A stretch of 17,858 nucleotides of DNA. Origin: Clostridiales bacterium. Lineage in GTDB: Bacteria > Bacillota > Clostridia > Christensenellales > Aristaeellaceae. Below are positions 1 to 7,683 of the stretch, piece after piece; positions within the stretch are counted from its first letter, which is position 1; each line of letters begins with the position of its first letter. The stretch is taken from contig JAAYJP010000180.1 in the NCBI GenBank assembly GCA_012522875.1, forward strand, positions 1-17,858, in the 5' to 3' direction. The position numbers and the translations under genes are program-made. A model generated the notes under the pieces. The model searched no databases. It was not told where the DNA came from and saw nothing but the letters and a program-made list of their open reading frames with translations.

Positions 1-82
1 ATCTGGCCGGGAGGCGCGTGTGCATCATGCAAGCCATCAACAGGCAGACCGGCCAAAAACGGGAACGCGGTTTATGCGGGAC

Positions 83-111
83 GCGGTTTGCCCTCGCAGC
101 GCTTTTATAAT
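83..111 (+). promoter_or_regulatory. csaA: possible csaA promoter
   Basis: A perfect TATAAT -10 box lies at 106-111, about 40 bases before the csaA start. No good TTGACA-like -35 box sits at the right distance; GCGGTT at 83-88 is the best placed. The -10 box is visible, but its use as a promoter is inferred. Confidence 0.35.
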
Positions 112-151
112 ATAAGTTGGGGTATGGACTCTGTTCCGGAGGTTTTCGCGT

Positions 152-481
152 ATGGCCGTTTATGAGGATTTCCTGAAACTGGATATCAGGGTGGGGGAGG
201 TTATACAGGCAGAGCGCTTTGAGAAGGCCAAAAAACCTGCCTATCAACTGAGGGTGGATTTTGGCGACGAAATCGGCATCAGAAAAGCCAGCGCCCAAAT
301 TACCGGGTGCTACCAAAAGGAAGAGCTTATCGGCAGGCAGGTGCTGGGCGTGGTCAACTTTCCGCCCAGGAGGATCGCCGGCTTTGAATCAGAGGTACTG
401 ATCCTGGGGATTTACGCCGCCCAGGGCGTCGTGTTGATCCAGCCGGAGCAGCCCGTAAGGAAGGGCGACAAATTGGGCTGA
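152..481 (+). CDS. csaA: CsaA-type tRNA-binding domain protein (secretion chaperone family)
   Basis: This 109-residue protein is almost exactly one tRNA-binding (EMAP/OB-fold) domain. It opens with the typical stretch F-x-K-L-D-I-R-V-G near residues 7-15 and carries the family's VVNFPPRRIAGFESEVLILG region in its second half. Free-standing proteins of this size are the CsaA family, described as export-related chaperones that bind unfolded proteins and possibly tRNA in the cytoplasm. The ATG is supported by a GGAGG ribosome binding site at 138-142 with 9-base spacing. It appears monocistronic: the genes on its right run on the opposite strand, and a terminator-like hairpin follows. A general tRNA-binding protein is the alternative name. 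The family call is firm, but the cellular role is taken from family knowledge only. Confidence 0.93.
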   Translation: MAVYEDFLKLDIRVGEVIQAERFEKAKKPAYQLRVDFGDEIGIRKASAQITGCYQKEELIGRQVLGVVNFPPRRIAGFESEVLILGIYAAQGVVLIQPEQPVRKGDKLG

Positions 482-540
482 TGCGTGCCGTTTTTAGCCT
501 TGATCGTATCGGTATTCAGGTTTGGGCTATCGCCGTTTTC

Positions 541-589
541 GCGGTGGCAGCCCATCAACCGGAATCTGCTGATGGGGGCTACGCTTTTT
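541..589 (+). terminator. probable rho-independent terminator after csaA
   Basis: A stem of CCCATCA (551-557) with TGATGGG (570-576), extended by further pairs around a small bulge, is followed by five T at 585-589. It lies 60 bases after the csaA stop. The stem is imperfect and the loop is 12 bases, so strength is uncertain. Confidence 0.5.
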
Positions 590-644
590 CCTTTGCTCTG
601 TCAGCGGGGGAATAAGCCCATATTTTTCATAGGGGCGAGTGCTG

Positions 645-663
645 CACGCCAACAGGTGGCGTG
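645..663 (-). other. perfect 7-bp hairpin just downstream of the transglutaminase-like gene
   Basis: CACGCCA (645-651) and TGGCGTG (657-663) form a perfect stem with a 5-base loop. On the minus strand it begins 10 bases after the stop of the transglutaminase-like gene. No T-run follows on either strand, so it may be a 3'-end stabilising hairpin rather than an intrinsic terminator. Confidence 0.4.
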
Positions 664-673
664 ATTCCTCAGG

Positions 674-2239
674 CTACTGGATCTTTTCGCACGACAGCGT
701 CCAGTGGTCCAGCACGCTGGCTTCCCACAATTCCCCGGACGGTTGGGAGTATTCGGCCGCCGGCATTTGGATGGCCAGCGGCAGGAAAACCATGCCCTGC
801 GCCCGGGGGATCAGGGGAAGGTCCGTATCCTTTTGCACCACACAGCGCATTGCGTCCTGGCTGGCGAAGCAAAAATCAATGAATGCCTTCCGGTCCTCGG
901 CGCTTGCTTCCTTCTGATAATAGGCAAGCTGCCCAAAGGAGGTGTCAACAGGAATCCAGCCGTAATTGGGCAAATAAAACTCCGCCCAGAAATGCCCGCT
1001 GAATTCGCCGCTGAAAAGCTGCCAGCCGCCCGTCGTGCGCGCGGGAATCCCCAGTGCGCGGCACATGGCCGTGAAATACATGGACTGGGCCCCGCAGTCT
1101 CCCTGCTGGTGGCGGTGAACATAGGTGGATTCCCTCATTTCCGTACGCGGATGGAACGCCGTGTGCGGCATGAGGCTGTAGGTGACATTTTCCACGATAT
1201 AGTCATAGATTTTCCTGGCGGCCAGATAGGGGTTGGGCTCATCTCCTGCGATTTGCCTGGCCATGGCGATGATCTCATCGTTGATTTCGGTGTTTTCAGA
1301 CGGGCGCGTGTACCGGCGGTACAGTTCAGAGTCCCTGTCATATTCCCCGGTGGCAGCTGGGTCAACGTAATAATGCTGCTCATAGTGGGTGAAAACAAAT
1401 GCGAGCTGGATGAACAGGTCTTCCGTGAGCTCTTCCAGGGGCACTTCCAGGTATGCCAGGCCGATGTCCTGGTCGATGCTGGCCGGGAACTTCATCCACT
1501 TTTCCGGAGTGACCGATTCAATGATGGTATTGGCCTGGGCGCCCGTATTGACGGGAACGGGGAGCCACAGCCTGAGGGTGCCGGTGCGGGGCAGTTCCTC
1601 CCGGGGAACAGAGAGGGTGTGGATGCCCCGGTACTTTGCTGGATGGCTGTAAGTCGATAAAGCGCCGTCCGGCTGCCCGGCGGCAATGGCGAGCACATCC
1701 TCAAGCAACTTGCCGTAGGACGCCTGGGAGGCTTCATCGGCAAACATCAGGTCCAGGTAGCGGTATTTCAGGTTGGCAACCGTATCGCTGAAATAATGCG
1801 TCTCCCCGTCATAGGTCCATTGGTGAAGCGTTTCCGCAGTTGTCCAAAGGGTGATCTGCTCTTCTGTTGCCACAGGGTAAGCCTGAAGGATAAGTTCCTT
1901 TATTTCCTTGAGCGAATAGGGATAGGTCTCCTGGATGATCAATAGGCTTCTGGAGGATTCACTGCAGGCTTTGGCAAGGGCAAGGTCCCCTTCCTCCAGC
2001 AGCAGGGGCAGGGCCCTTGAATATTGCTCAATCGCCTGGGTGTACTGGCCTTGCTCCTCCAGGCGGGCAGCCTCAGAGGCCAGGGCTCTGCCCGGGCCGG
2101 CCTGTGCCGCCTGGGCTGGGGCAACAGAGCCAGGCAGAAGGATACACAGCAAGAGAATTACGGATACAAAGCGTCCGGCAGCTGATAAAGACGCCGCCCT
2201 CTTTGCTGCAACAGCCATGCGTGACATTCCGCCCATCAT
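674..2239 (-). CDS. secreted transglutaminase-like (cysteine protease fold) protein
   Basis: This 521-residue protein begins with an N-terminal signal peptide: a hydrophobic run around residues 24-40, then an A-x-A-type cleavage region near 42-46. A short TPR-like helical stretch follows (about 52-100), then a beta-rich middle (about 215-290) and a transglutaminase-like core (about 320-440). The catalytic triad is visible: Cys382 in GDCGAQS, His416 in SGHFWAEF and Asp432 in WIPVDTSFG. Such domains act as peptidases or amidases, or make crosslinks, at the cell surface; the substrate cannot be predicted. The ATG at 2239 has an AGGGAG site 6 bases upstream, and a second ATG follows directly. It has its own promoter, so it is probably transcribed apart from the ABC exporter upstream. 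There is no lipobox, so it is likely released or wall-retained. Confidence 0.88.
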   Translation of the reverse strand: MMGGMSRMAVAAKRAASLSAAGRFVSVILLLCILLPGSVAPAQAAQAGPGRALASEAARLEEQGQYTQAIEQYSRALPLLLEEGDLALAKACSESSRSLLIIQETYPYSLKEIKELILQAYPVATEEQITLWTTAETLHQWTYDGETHYFSDTVANLKYRYLDLMFADEASQASYGKLLEDVLAIAAGQPDGALSTYSHPAKYRGIHTLSVPREELPRTGTLRLWLPVPVNTGAQANTIIESVTPEKWMKFPASIDQDIGLAYLEVPLEELTEDLFIQLAFVFTHYEQHYYVDPAATGEYDRDSELYRRYTRPSENTEINDEIIAMARQIAGDEPNPYLAARKIYDYIVENVTYSLMPHTAFHPRTEMRESTYVHRHQQGDCGAQSMYFTAMCRALGIPARTTGGWQLFSGEFSGHFWAEFYLPNYGWIPVDTSFGQLAYYQKEASAEDRKAFIDFCFASQDAMRCVVQKDTDLPLIPRAQGMVFLPLAIQMPAAEYSQPSGELWEASVLDHWTLSCEKIQ

Positions 2240-2271
2240 CCTGTACTCCCTTCGGTTATTTAATTGTCCTT

Positions 2272-2300
2272 ATACTAACAACTGATGCGGGTTCTGTCAA
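2272..2300 (-). promoter_or_regulatory. sigma-A-type promoter for the transglutaminase-like gene
   Basis: Reading the minus strand, a perfect TTGACA -35 box (2300-2295) is followed by exactly 17 bases and a TAGTAT -10 box (2277-2272). The predicted start of transcription is about 25 bases before the gene's ATG. Confidence 0.75.
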
Positions 2301-2624
2301 AGTTCAGCCCATAAAATACACACGAAGCACAACGGAGCCAGTGGGCTGGCAAGGGACAGCGGATAAATGGCCAGGCCGGGCGCCGCGGGGACATTGATTG
2401 GCCAAACGCCCCACTTCCCTGGCCCCTGCCACGCCTTCGCCTCCATACACACGGGGACCCGCTTTGATGGGACGACCCATGAATTTGACACAAACATGGT
2501 TGATGTTGCGGGAACAGGGCAGGATGATTGCCGCCTGGCCCGTCGGGCAGTAGCCCCCGAAAAGGCGGGCACGCGGGCCTATATGGACATCTGGCACAGG
2601 GAGCCAGGGCATCGTTCCTCCCCT
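2301..2624. other. gene-free stretch with no recognisable feature
   Basis: This 324-base stretch separates the exporter stop from the transglutaminase promoter. Open frames of about 90-120 codons occur on both strands, but none shows a recognisable family, a good ribosome binding site or coding-like composition. No repeat shared with the rest of the window was found. It could hold a decayed gene, but that is not supported. Confidence 0.3.
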
Positions 2625-4475
2625 TCAGCCCTGCCAACCTTCCTCAGCGCCCGCTTCTCCCTCCTGGGAAAGGGAAAACTGGGTCTCATACAGCTGCCGG
2701 TACAGCCCGCCCTGCTGTAGCAGGGCGCTGTGGGCGCCCCGCTGGACGATGCGCCCCTCCTTAAGCACCAGAATCTCGTCTGCCGCCAGCACGGTGGAGA
2801 GCCGGTGGGCGATGACGATGCTGGTACGCTGGTCCAGCATCGGGCGGACCGCCTGCTGGATGAGGCTTTCAGAGATGGAATCCAGGGAACTGGTGGCCTC
2901 GTCAAACACTGTTACCACGGGGTCTTTCAGCAGCACCCGGGCAATGGACAGGCGCTGCTTCTCACCGCCTGAGAGCTTCAGCCCCCGGTTCCCCACCTGG
3001 GTGTCATAGCCCCGAGGGAGGGCTTTGATAGAATCATGGATATTTGCCTTTATGCAGGCATCCTCCAGTTCCGCCTGGTTGGCCCCGGGCCTGGCATACA
3101 GCAGGTTGTCCCGGATGCTGGCGTTGAACAGGTAGGTATCCTGCGTCACCAGGCCGATGTTTTCGCGCAGGAAATTCAGGTCCAGCTTCCTGATGTCCGT
3201 CCCGTCCACGGTGATGCGCCCGGCGGTGACATCAAAAAGCCTCAGGAGCAGGCTGATGATGGTGCTTTTCCCGGCGCCCGAGGGCCCCACGATGGCCACT
3301 GTGCGGCCGTTGGAAAGGGAAAAGGAGATGTCCTTCAGGATGTCACGCTCCCCGTCATAGGAGAAGGAAACTCCCTCAAAGCGGATATCCCCCTTCATGC
3401 TCTGTGGCGTTATGGCGTCCGGTGTGTTGGTGACCTCACGGGGTAGGTCGAAATACTCAAATATCCGGGTAAACAACGCCATGGAGCGGATCCAGTCCAC
3501 CTGCATGTTCATCAGTGCGTTTACCGGCCCGTACATCCGGGAGAGCAGCGTCACCAGCACGGTGATGTCGCCCACGGTGAGGCCGGCGTCATAGCGCATC
3601 ATGAGAACGCCGCCCACCAGGTAAATGAGCATGGGACCGATGCTGGAAAAGGTGCCCAGCACCAGGCGGAACCACCGTCCGGCCATGCTCTGGCGGATAT
3701 TCAGCCTGACCATCTGCCGGTTGGCCTCCTCATAGCGGGCAGCCTCGTAGGCTTCCCGGCCAAAAAGCTTCACCAGCAGCTGCCCGGAAACGGACAGCGT
3801 TTCATTGAGGATACCGTTGATTTCGTCCTGGCGTTCCTGGGCTTCCCGGGTGAGGGTCCAGCGGGCTTTGCCGGCTCTGCGGGTGGGCAGTGTGAACAGC
3901 GGAACGATCACCAGGCCCACCGTGGCCAGGATCCAGTTCCGCTGGTACATGGCCGCCGCCGCCACCACCAGGGTCAAGGCATTGGACACGATGCTGGTGA
4001 AGGTGCCGGCGATCACCTGCTGCACGCCTTGGATGTCGCTGGTCATCCGGGTGATCAGGTCACCCTGGCGGTTGGTGGTGAAAAACCGCTGTCCCATGCC
4101 CAAAAGGTGCCGGAACATACGGTTTCGCATGTTGAAGGTGATGTGCTGCGCCACCCAGGTGTTCAGGTAGCTTTCCAGCAGGCCCACCAGGTTTGATAAG
4201 AGCGTGACTCCCACGGACAGCCCGATGAGCAGCGCCAGCCGCCCCAGGTCCCGGCCTATGAGCCCTTCATCGATGATGCGCCCGGTGAGGATGGCCGGTA
4301 AAAGCCTGAGCACCGTGGCCAGCAGAATGGCCAGCAGCACCAGCGCCAGCTGCTTCCAGTAGGGGGCCAGGTAGGAAAGGATGCGCTTGATAAGGGCCGC
4401 GGTAACCTGCGGCCGGTCCAGTTTCTCCTCCTCCGTCAAAAAGCCGCTGCGCCCGCGGCCAAAGCCTTGCTGCAT
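2625..4475 (-). CDS. ABC exporter, fused permease and ATPase (MsbA/MdlB type)
   Basis: The preferred start at 4475 gives 616 residues: an N-terminal transmembrane domain with about six helices (roughly 30-330) fused to an ATPase domain (roughly 365-600). The ATPase has Walker A GPSGAGKS, a Q-loop at TQDTYLF, the signature LSGGEKQRLSIARVLL, Walker B VTVFDEATSSLD and the switch histidine in AHRLST. All catalytic residues are intact. Half-size exporters of this class work as dimers in the membrane and move lipids, drugs or peptides outwards; the substrate is unknown. A longer frame from 4559 is open, but AAGGAG lies 6 bases before the 4475 ATG and nothing comparable precedes 4559. There is no adjacent partner half-transporter, so a homodimer is likely. 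Confidence 0.93.
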   Translation of the reverse strand: MQQGFGRGRSGFLTEEEKLDRPQVTAALIKRILSYLAPYWKQLALVLLAILLATVLRLLPAILTGRIIDEGLIGRDLGRLALLIGLSVGVTLLSNLVGLLESYLNTWVAQHITFNMRNRMFRHLLGMGQRFFTTNRQGDLITRMTSDIQGVQQVIAGTFTSIVSNALTLVVAAAAMYQRNWILATVGLVIVPLFTLPTRRAGKARWTLTREAQERQDEINGILNETLSVSGQLLVKLFGREAYEAARYEEANRQMVRLNIRQSMAGRWFRLVLGTFSSIGPMLIYLVGGVLMMRYDAGLTVGDITVLVTLLSRMYGPVNALMNMQVDWIRSMALFTRIFEYFDLPREVTNTPDAITPQSMKGDIRFEGVSFSYDGERDILKDISFSLSNGRTVAIVGPSGAGKSTIISLLLRLFDVTAGRITVDGTDIRKLDLNFLRENIGLVTQDTYLFNASIRDNLLYARPGANQAELEDACIKANIHDSIKALPRGYDTQVGNRGLKLSGGEKQRLSIARVLLKDPVVTVFDEATSSLDSISESLIQQAVRPMLDQRTSIVIAHRLSTVLAADEILVLKEGRIVQRGAHSALLQQGGLYRQLYETQFSLSQEGEAGAEEGWQG

Positions 4476-4481
4476 GGGGTG

Positions 4482-4487
4482 CTCCTT
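4482..4487 (-). promoter_or_regulatory. ribosome binding site that fixes the exporter start
   Basis: On the minus strand AAGGAG occupies 4487-4482, 6 bases before the ATG at 4475. This favours the 616-residue form over the 644-residue frame starting at 4559. Confidence 0.75.
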
Positions 4488-4643
4488 GCCTGTTATCTGC
4501 CAGGAACTTACCCGGAAATCGATGCGGCCATACCAACGGCGCAATGCATCCGCGGACACTGGTTTACATGATTACGGATGAAACCGGCAAAGGAAGGATG
4601 GTCAAACCCTGCGCATCAGTTTCCTCTCATTTCAATATGCGCA

Positions 4644-4672
4644 ATAATATACAAATCAACCTGTTTTGACAA
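4644..4672 (-). promoter_or_regulatory. sigma-A-type promoter for the ABC exporter
   Basis: On the minus strand TTGTCA (4672-4667), a 17-base spacer and TATTAT (4649-4644) form a near-consensus promoter in an AT-rich stretch. The transcript would have an untranslated leader of about 160 bases before the 4475 start. Confidence 0.68.
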
Positions 4673-4773
4673 ACAAAAATAACACAACGAAAATCGATAA
4701 TATTAAAGCGTTTTATTGCAACAAAAATCGCGATGCGCTTTGTTCAGATTCCGTTTTTTTATGCATGGACGCC

Positions 4774-4802
4774 TTGGCCAAATCAGACAGGTGACATAGT
4801 AT
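4774..4802 (+). promoter_or_regulatory. candidate promoter for dppD
   Basis: TTGGCC (4774-4779), a 17-base spacer and TAGTAT (4797-4802) form a plausible but weaker promoter, about 130 bases before dppD. Another promoter closer to the gene cannot be excluded. Confidence 0.4.
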
Positions 4803-4934
4803 CATCCCCATATTGCGCGAATGTGCGCAGTATGTCCGAAGGCAATAAAAGCCCAAAAACTTCCAAACATTTGTGTTTTGTCCGCATAATGCCGGATTGA
4901 TTACTGTTCTATATGGTTAGGAAAGGACTCGCAA

Positions 4935-5909
4935 ATGGCTGATATTCTCCGCTTTGACAAATTCCGCCTGGACCTTCAGGACGATGAAGGACGGCGCTTT
5001 AATCTTCTGGATGATATCTCCTTTTCCCTCCCTGACGGCAAAGCCCTGGGCATTGTCGGCGAGTCTGGCTGCGGCAAGTCGATCACCAGTTTGGCTGTGA
5101 TGCGCCTGCTGCCCCAGGCTGCGAAGGTTGCGGGGGGAAGCGTGTCCCTGAGGGGGGAAAACCTGCTGGAAAAGACAGAAGCAGAAATGCATGATATCCG
5201 GGGGAAAGATGTCGCCATGATCTTTCAGGATCCGCTTACATGCCTTAACCCGGTGCTGACCATCGGCTTTCAGATTGGGGAGGCGATCAAGCGGCACAAC
5301 CCCCGGGCTTCAGCTGAAGAAATCAAGGAGAGGACGCTTTCCCTCCTGAAAAGGGTCGGCATTCCAACGCCTGAAAAGCGAATAAGGAACTATCCGCATC
5401 AGTTTTCCGGCGGAATGCGCCAAAGGACCATGATAGCCATGGCAATCGCCTGCTCGCCAGGCTTGTTGATTGCTGATGAGGCGACAACAGCGCTGGACGT
5501 AACCATCCAGGCGCAGGTGCTGGACCTGATGATACGTTTGAAGGAGGGCGGTTCCTTTATGTTCATCACCCACAACCTGGGGATAGTGGCGGAGGTTTGC
5601 GATGAGGTAACGGTGATGTATGCCGGGCAGATCGTTGAAGCGGGCACGGTGGAAGAAGTCTTCCTGCACCCCGCGCACCCCTACACCAAGGGGTTGCTGC
5701 TGGCGTTGCCCACATTAACATCCTTGGGCAAAAAGCTGTACAACATACCCGGCGTAGTGCCAACGGTTCAAAACTTTACCCCAGGCTGCCGCTACGCCCC
5801 GCGGTGTGAGTATGCAAAACCGGTATGCAGTGAAAGAAAGCCTGCCCGCTGCGTGCTCAATGACAGCCATCATGTCGCATGCTACCTCTATGAGGAGGTA
5901 ATGGCATGA
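4935..5909 (+). CDS. dppD: oligopeptide/dipeptide ABC transporter ATPase, DppD/OppD type
   Basis: This 324-residue cytoplasmic ATPase has Walker A GESGCGKS (residues 42-49), a Q-loop in IFQDPLTCLNPVL, the signature QFSGGMRQR, a Walker B region and the switch histidine in FITHN. The C-terminal oligopeptide-transporter extension with several cysteines is present (about 265-320, CRYAPRCEYAKPVC). These proteins energise import of di- or oligopeptides, or nickel, as a heterodimer with a DppF/OppF partner. Two conserved spots deviate: the usual DEPTTALD reads DEATTALD, and the usual THD reads THN. The segment before the switch histidine is also slightly short. The ATG has AAAGGA upstream. The gene overlaps dppF by ATGA. 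No permease or binding-protein gene is next to it, and its partner is truncated, so activity is doubtful. Dpp and Opp cannot be told apart here. Confidence 0.88.
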   Translation: MADILRFDKFRLDLQDDEGRRFNLLDDISFSLPDGKALGIVGESGCGKSITSLAVMRLLPQAAKVAGGSVSLRGENLLEKTEAEMHDIRGKDVAMIFQDPLTCLNPVLTIGFQIGEAIKRHNPRASAEEIKERTLSLLKRVGIPTPEKRIRNYPHQFSGGMRQRTMIAMAIACSPGLLIADEATTALDVTIQAQVLDLMIRLKEGGSFMFITHNLGIVAEVCDEVTVMYAGQIVEAGTVEEVFLHPAHPYTKGLLLALPTLTSLGKKLYNIPGVVPTVQNFTPGCRYAPRCEYAKPVCSERKPARCVLNDSHHVACYLYEEVMA

Positions 5910-6475
5910 CAGATACAAATGTTCTCCTGAGCGTCACAGGCCTCACCAAGCACTTCAACATCAACAACAGCTGGTTTTCCAAACCTTTGCTTCTTCACGC
6001 TGTTGATGACATGCATTTTCAACTGCACCGCGGGGAAACGCTTGGTGTTGTGGGTGAAAGCGGTTCGGGCAAATCCACCCTGGCCAGGCTGCTGCTCAAA
6101 CTGATTCCCGCCACCGCGGGAGAAGTGAATTATCAGGGCAGGAATATCCTGCCGCTGAAGGAAAGCCAGAGCGGATATCTGCGCAAAGACATGCAGATGA
6201 TTTTTCAGGACCCTTACGCCTCGCTGGACCCGCGGGTGAAAATCGGGAACTCGATCGCTGAGCCGCTGCGCGAGCACAAGCTGTATCACAGAAAAGAAGA
6301 AGTGCTTGAGCGGGTCGGCAGCATGCTGGAGCGCGTTGGGCTGCAGAGAGAAATGGTGAACCGCTTTCCCCGCGGCTACCCTACCCTGGGGCTCTCCCGG
6401 TACGTTTGTATTTGCAGACGCACACCCCCCAGCAGAAAGTACAATAAGTCCCTTGAAAGGCGAAAAAGTGAATAA
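5906..6475 (+). pseudogene. dppF: truncated DppF/OppF-type peptide transporter ATPase
   Basis: The reading frame starts by ATGA overlap with dppD and has a GAGGAGG site before it. Residues 1 to about 156 are a normal DppF/OppF N-terminus, with Walker A GESGSGKST (residues 50-58) and a Q-loop at IFQDPYASLDPR. Homology stops after NRFP, where the family continues with H-x-F/L-SGGQ-R. The last 30 or so residues are unrelated and Arg/Ser/Pro-rich. The ABC signature, Walker B, switch histidine and C-terminal extension are all missing; full-length proteins have over 300 residues, this one 189. The break at about 6370-6384 coincides with the left edge of repeated element A, which suggests insertion of that element or recombination at it. 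The protein cannot be a working ATPase. Confidence 0.85.
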
Positions 6476-6656
6476 TATCAACGGGAAAAGGGCTTTAATT
6501 ATTCTCTGAAAGGCCAAGCAGGAAGTTCCTGGTAATTCCCGCTAAGTCGCCTATAAGGCTGGGGGGCTTTTCGTGGCCTGAGCTACGGCCTGCAGGGGCG
6601 GCACCCAAACTTTGCGCACAGAAATCCCATACACCCAGGGAACCGCGCCCTGTGCG
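6384..6656 (+). repeat. copy A of a ~270-nt repeated non-coding element
   Basis: This stretch aligns end to end with 7851-8122 in the same orientation and with almost constant spacing between conserved blocks. The blocks are GTTTGTA (6404), a C-rich block (about 6418-6439), GGCCAAGCAG (6512-6521), a 24-base block at 6587-6610 with one difference, and CCTGTGCG (6649-6656). Block-to-block distances are 108, 75 and 62 here against 105, 77 and 58 in copy B. Between blocks the similarity is lower. CGCACAG (6615-6621) can pair with CTGTGCG near the right end. No convincing reading frame spans both copies. It may be a structured RNA, a MITE-like mobile element or a remnant of a larger element; the sequence does not decide. 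Confidence 0.65.
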
Positions 6657-6800
6657 TATGGGGAAGCCAGGTTCCTGTTCAGCATCCGTTCATGGAAACA
6701 TCGAAGTTTCTCCCGCGATAAAACACATTTCTGCCACATCTATTGGTTAGGATAGGATCACGGCAAGGAAATGCCGGAATGAAGGAAAAGAGGAAACAAG

Positions 6801-7445
6801 ATGAAAACAAAGAAATGGATGGGTGCGCTGGCATTGGTGCTGGCTGTGGTTCTGCCTGTGATGGGATTGGCATCGGAGGACTTTGGTGCAGCCGCAGTCA
6901 ATCAGGACGGGACCTACACGGTGGAACAGATGCTGACCTACGCAATCCAGGATGAGTACCTGGCCCAGGCTGAGTACAAGGCAATCATCGCAAAGTTCGG
7001 AGTGGACCGCCCCTTCACCAACATCATGAAGGCCGAAGGAGTCCATGTTCAGCACCTGCTGCCGCTGTTCGCCGCGTACAGCATCGCTGTGCCGGCCGAT
7101 ACGGCCGCGGAATATGTGGTTCTTCCGGAAACGCTGGAGGAAATCTATCAGATCGGTGTTACGGCAGAGGTTCACAACATTGGGATGTACGAAACCTTCC
7201 TGAAACAGGAAGGGTTGCCGGAGGATGTGAAAGGCGTGTTTGAATTGCTGAAAAGGGCGTCCGAGAACCATCTGCAAGCCTTCCAGCGCAACACGGACAA
7301 GCCCGGCGACGGGCAGGGCTCCCGCGGCGGCAATCGCTGGGCAGATGACGATAATGCCCGTACATACGGCAACCGGAACCGGCCGGGAAACACCGCTGAT
7401 GGCGAAGCCCAGCCCCGGAATGGACGTGGCCGCAGGGGAAACTGA
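6801..7445 (+). CDS. secreted DUF2202 ferritin-like protein
   Basis: This 214-residue protein has a signal peptide (Lys-rich start, hydrophobic core about 8-22, cleavage near LAS at 23-25). A four-helix ferritin-like DUF2202 domain follows (about 38-162). Candidate metal ligands are Glu52 and Glu58 in DEYLAQAEY, Glu79 and His82 in AEGVH, Glu123 in TAEVH, and Glu155 with His157 in the family motif ENHLQAF. The last 50 residues are a low-complexity Gly/Asn/Arg/Asp-rich tail, probably disordered. DUF2202 proteins are of unproven function; the fold suggests binding of a di-metal centre outside the cell. The ATG is preceded by AGAGGA at a 6-base distance, and a strong terminator follows, so the gene is monocistronic. 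It sits between two copies of the repeated element. No lipobox is present. Confidence 0.85.
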   Translation: MKTKKWMGALALVLAVVLPVMGLASEDFGAAAVNQDGTYTVEQMLTYAIQDEYLAQAEYKAIIAKFGVDRPFTNIMKAEGVHVQHLLPLFAAYSIAVPADTAAEYVVLPETLEEIYQIGVTAEVHNIGMYETFLKQEGLPEDVKGVFELLKRASENHLQAFQRNTDKPGDGQGSRGGNRWADDDNARTYGNRNRPGNTADGEAQPRNGRGRRGN

Positions 7446-7480
7446 AACGAATACACGATAATCCGGAGATAACCAGGCGA

Positions 7481-7511
7481 AACGCGCTGCAGAATGGCTG
7501 CAGCGCGTTTT
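7481..7511 (+). terminator. strong rho-independent terminator after the DUF2202 gene
   Basis: A perfect 12-bp stem AACGCGCTGCAG (7481-7492) with CTGCAGCGCGTT (7498-7509), a 5-base loop and a T4 run ending at 7511. It lies 36 bases after the stop codon. Confidence 0.82.
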
Positions 7512-7608
7512 CAGATGGCCTGTTCCTGCACCCGGATATCCCTGAAGGCTGACTGATCGTCCTGTTTCGGGGATTATCATCCAGGGTTTCAGGCGGCCGT
7601 CAACCCGC

Positions 7609-7648
7609 CGTTTTTCAGGAAATATCGACGAAACTCCCCTGAAAAACG
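7609..7648. repeat. perfect 11-bp inverted repeat in a gene-free region
   Basis: CGTTTTTCAGG (7609-7619) and CCTGAAAAACG (7638-7648) are exact inverse complements with 18 bases between them. They lie between the DUF2202 terminator and element B, with no gene nearby. This could be an operator, an RNA hairpin or a small mobile-element end. Confidence 0.5.
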
Positions 7649-7650
7649 AA

Positions 7651-7683
7651 TTATCGCCTTCTTTGGCTGGTACCCCTGCGTGT
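7651..7683 (+). repeat. short dispersed repeat, copy 1
   Basis: This segment matches 13596-13628 at 26 of 33 bases, including the shared core GGTACCCCT. Both copies are intergenic and in the same orientation. In one frame they read SLAGTPAC and LLAGTPMC, so they could derive from one decayed coding element, but neither frame is convincing. Confidence 0.4.

Larger units (their letters stand above)
4560..4934. other. AT-rich divergent intergenic region
   Basis: This region separates the leftward exporter from the rightward dppD gene. It is clearly more AT-rich than the genes, with A and T runs around 4660-4760. It holds the exporter promoter (4644-4672) and a weaker candidate for dppD (4774-4802). 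No gene or structured RNA was recognised. Such an AT-rich spacer may be a site for nucleoid or regulator binding, but no operator was identified. Confidence 0.5.

Noticed and set aside
1..118. Open frame at the left edge ending at about 117, possibly the tail of an upstream gene
   Set aside because: All three frames are open for about this length, and none shows a recognisable protein end.
704..1660. Long plus-strand open frame of 318 codons opposite the transglutaminase-like gene
   Set aside because: It is antisense to a gene with a visible catalytic triad, signal peptide, promoter and ribosome binding site, and it has no recognisable domain.
2304..2612. Minus-strand 102-codon frame between the exporter and the transglutaminase-like gene
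   Set aside because: No family and no good ribosome binding site; overlapping frames of similar length are open on both strands, which is usual for GC-rich non-coding DNA.
6384..6656. 6S RNA as identity of the repeated element
   Set aside because: The GCCTGC-GGGGCGGC block recalls the 3' part of 6S RNA, but the expected closing stem and the 5' partner strand were not found, and two diverged copies so close together would be unusual.
4909..6759. Similar sequences CTATATGGTTAGGAAAGGA (4909-4927) and CTATTGGTTAGGATAGGA (6740-6757) upstream of dppD and the DUF2202 gene
   Set aside because: The match is short and contains a purine-rich ribosome-binding-like part; similarity does not extend to either side, so chance or convergence is likely.
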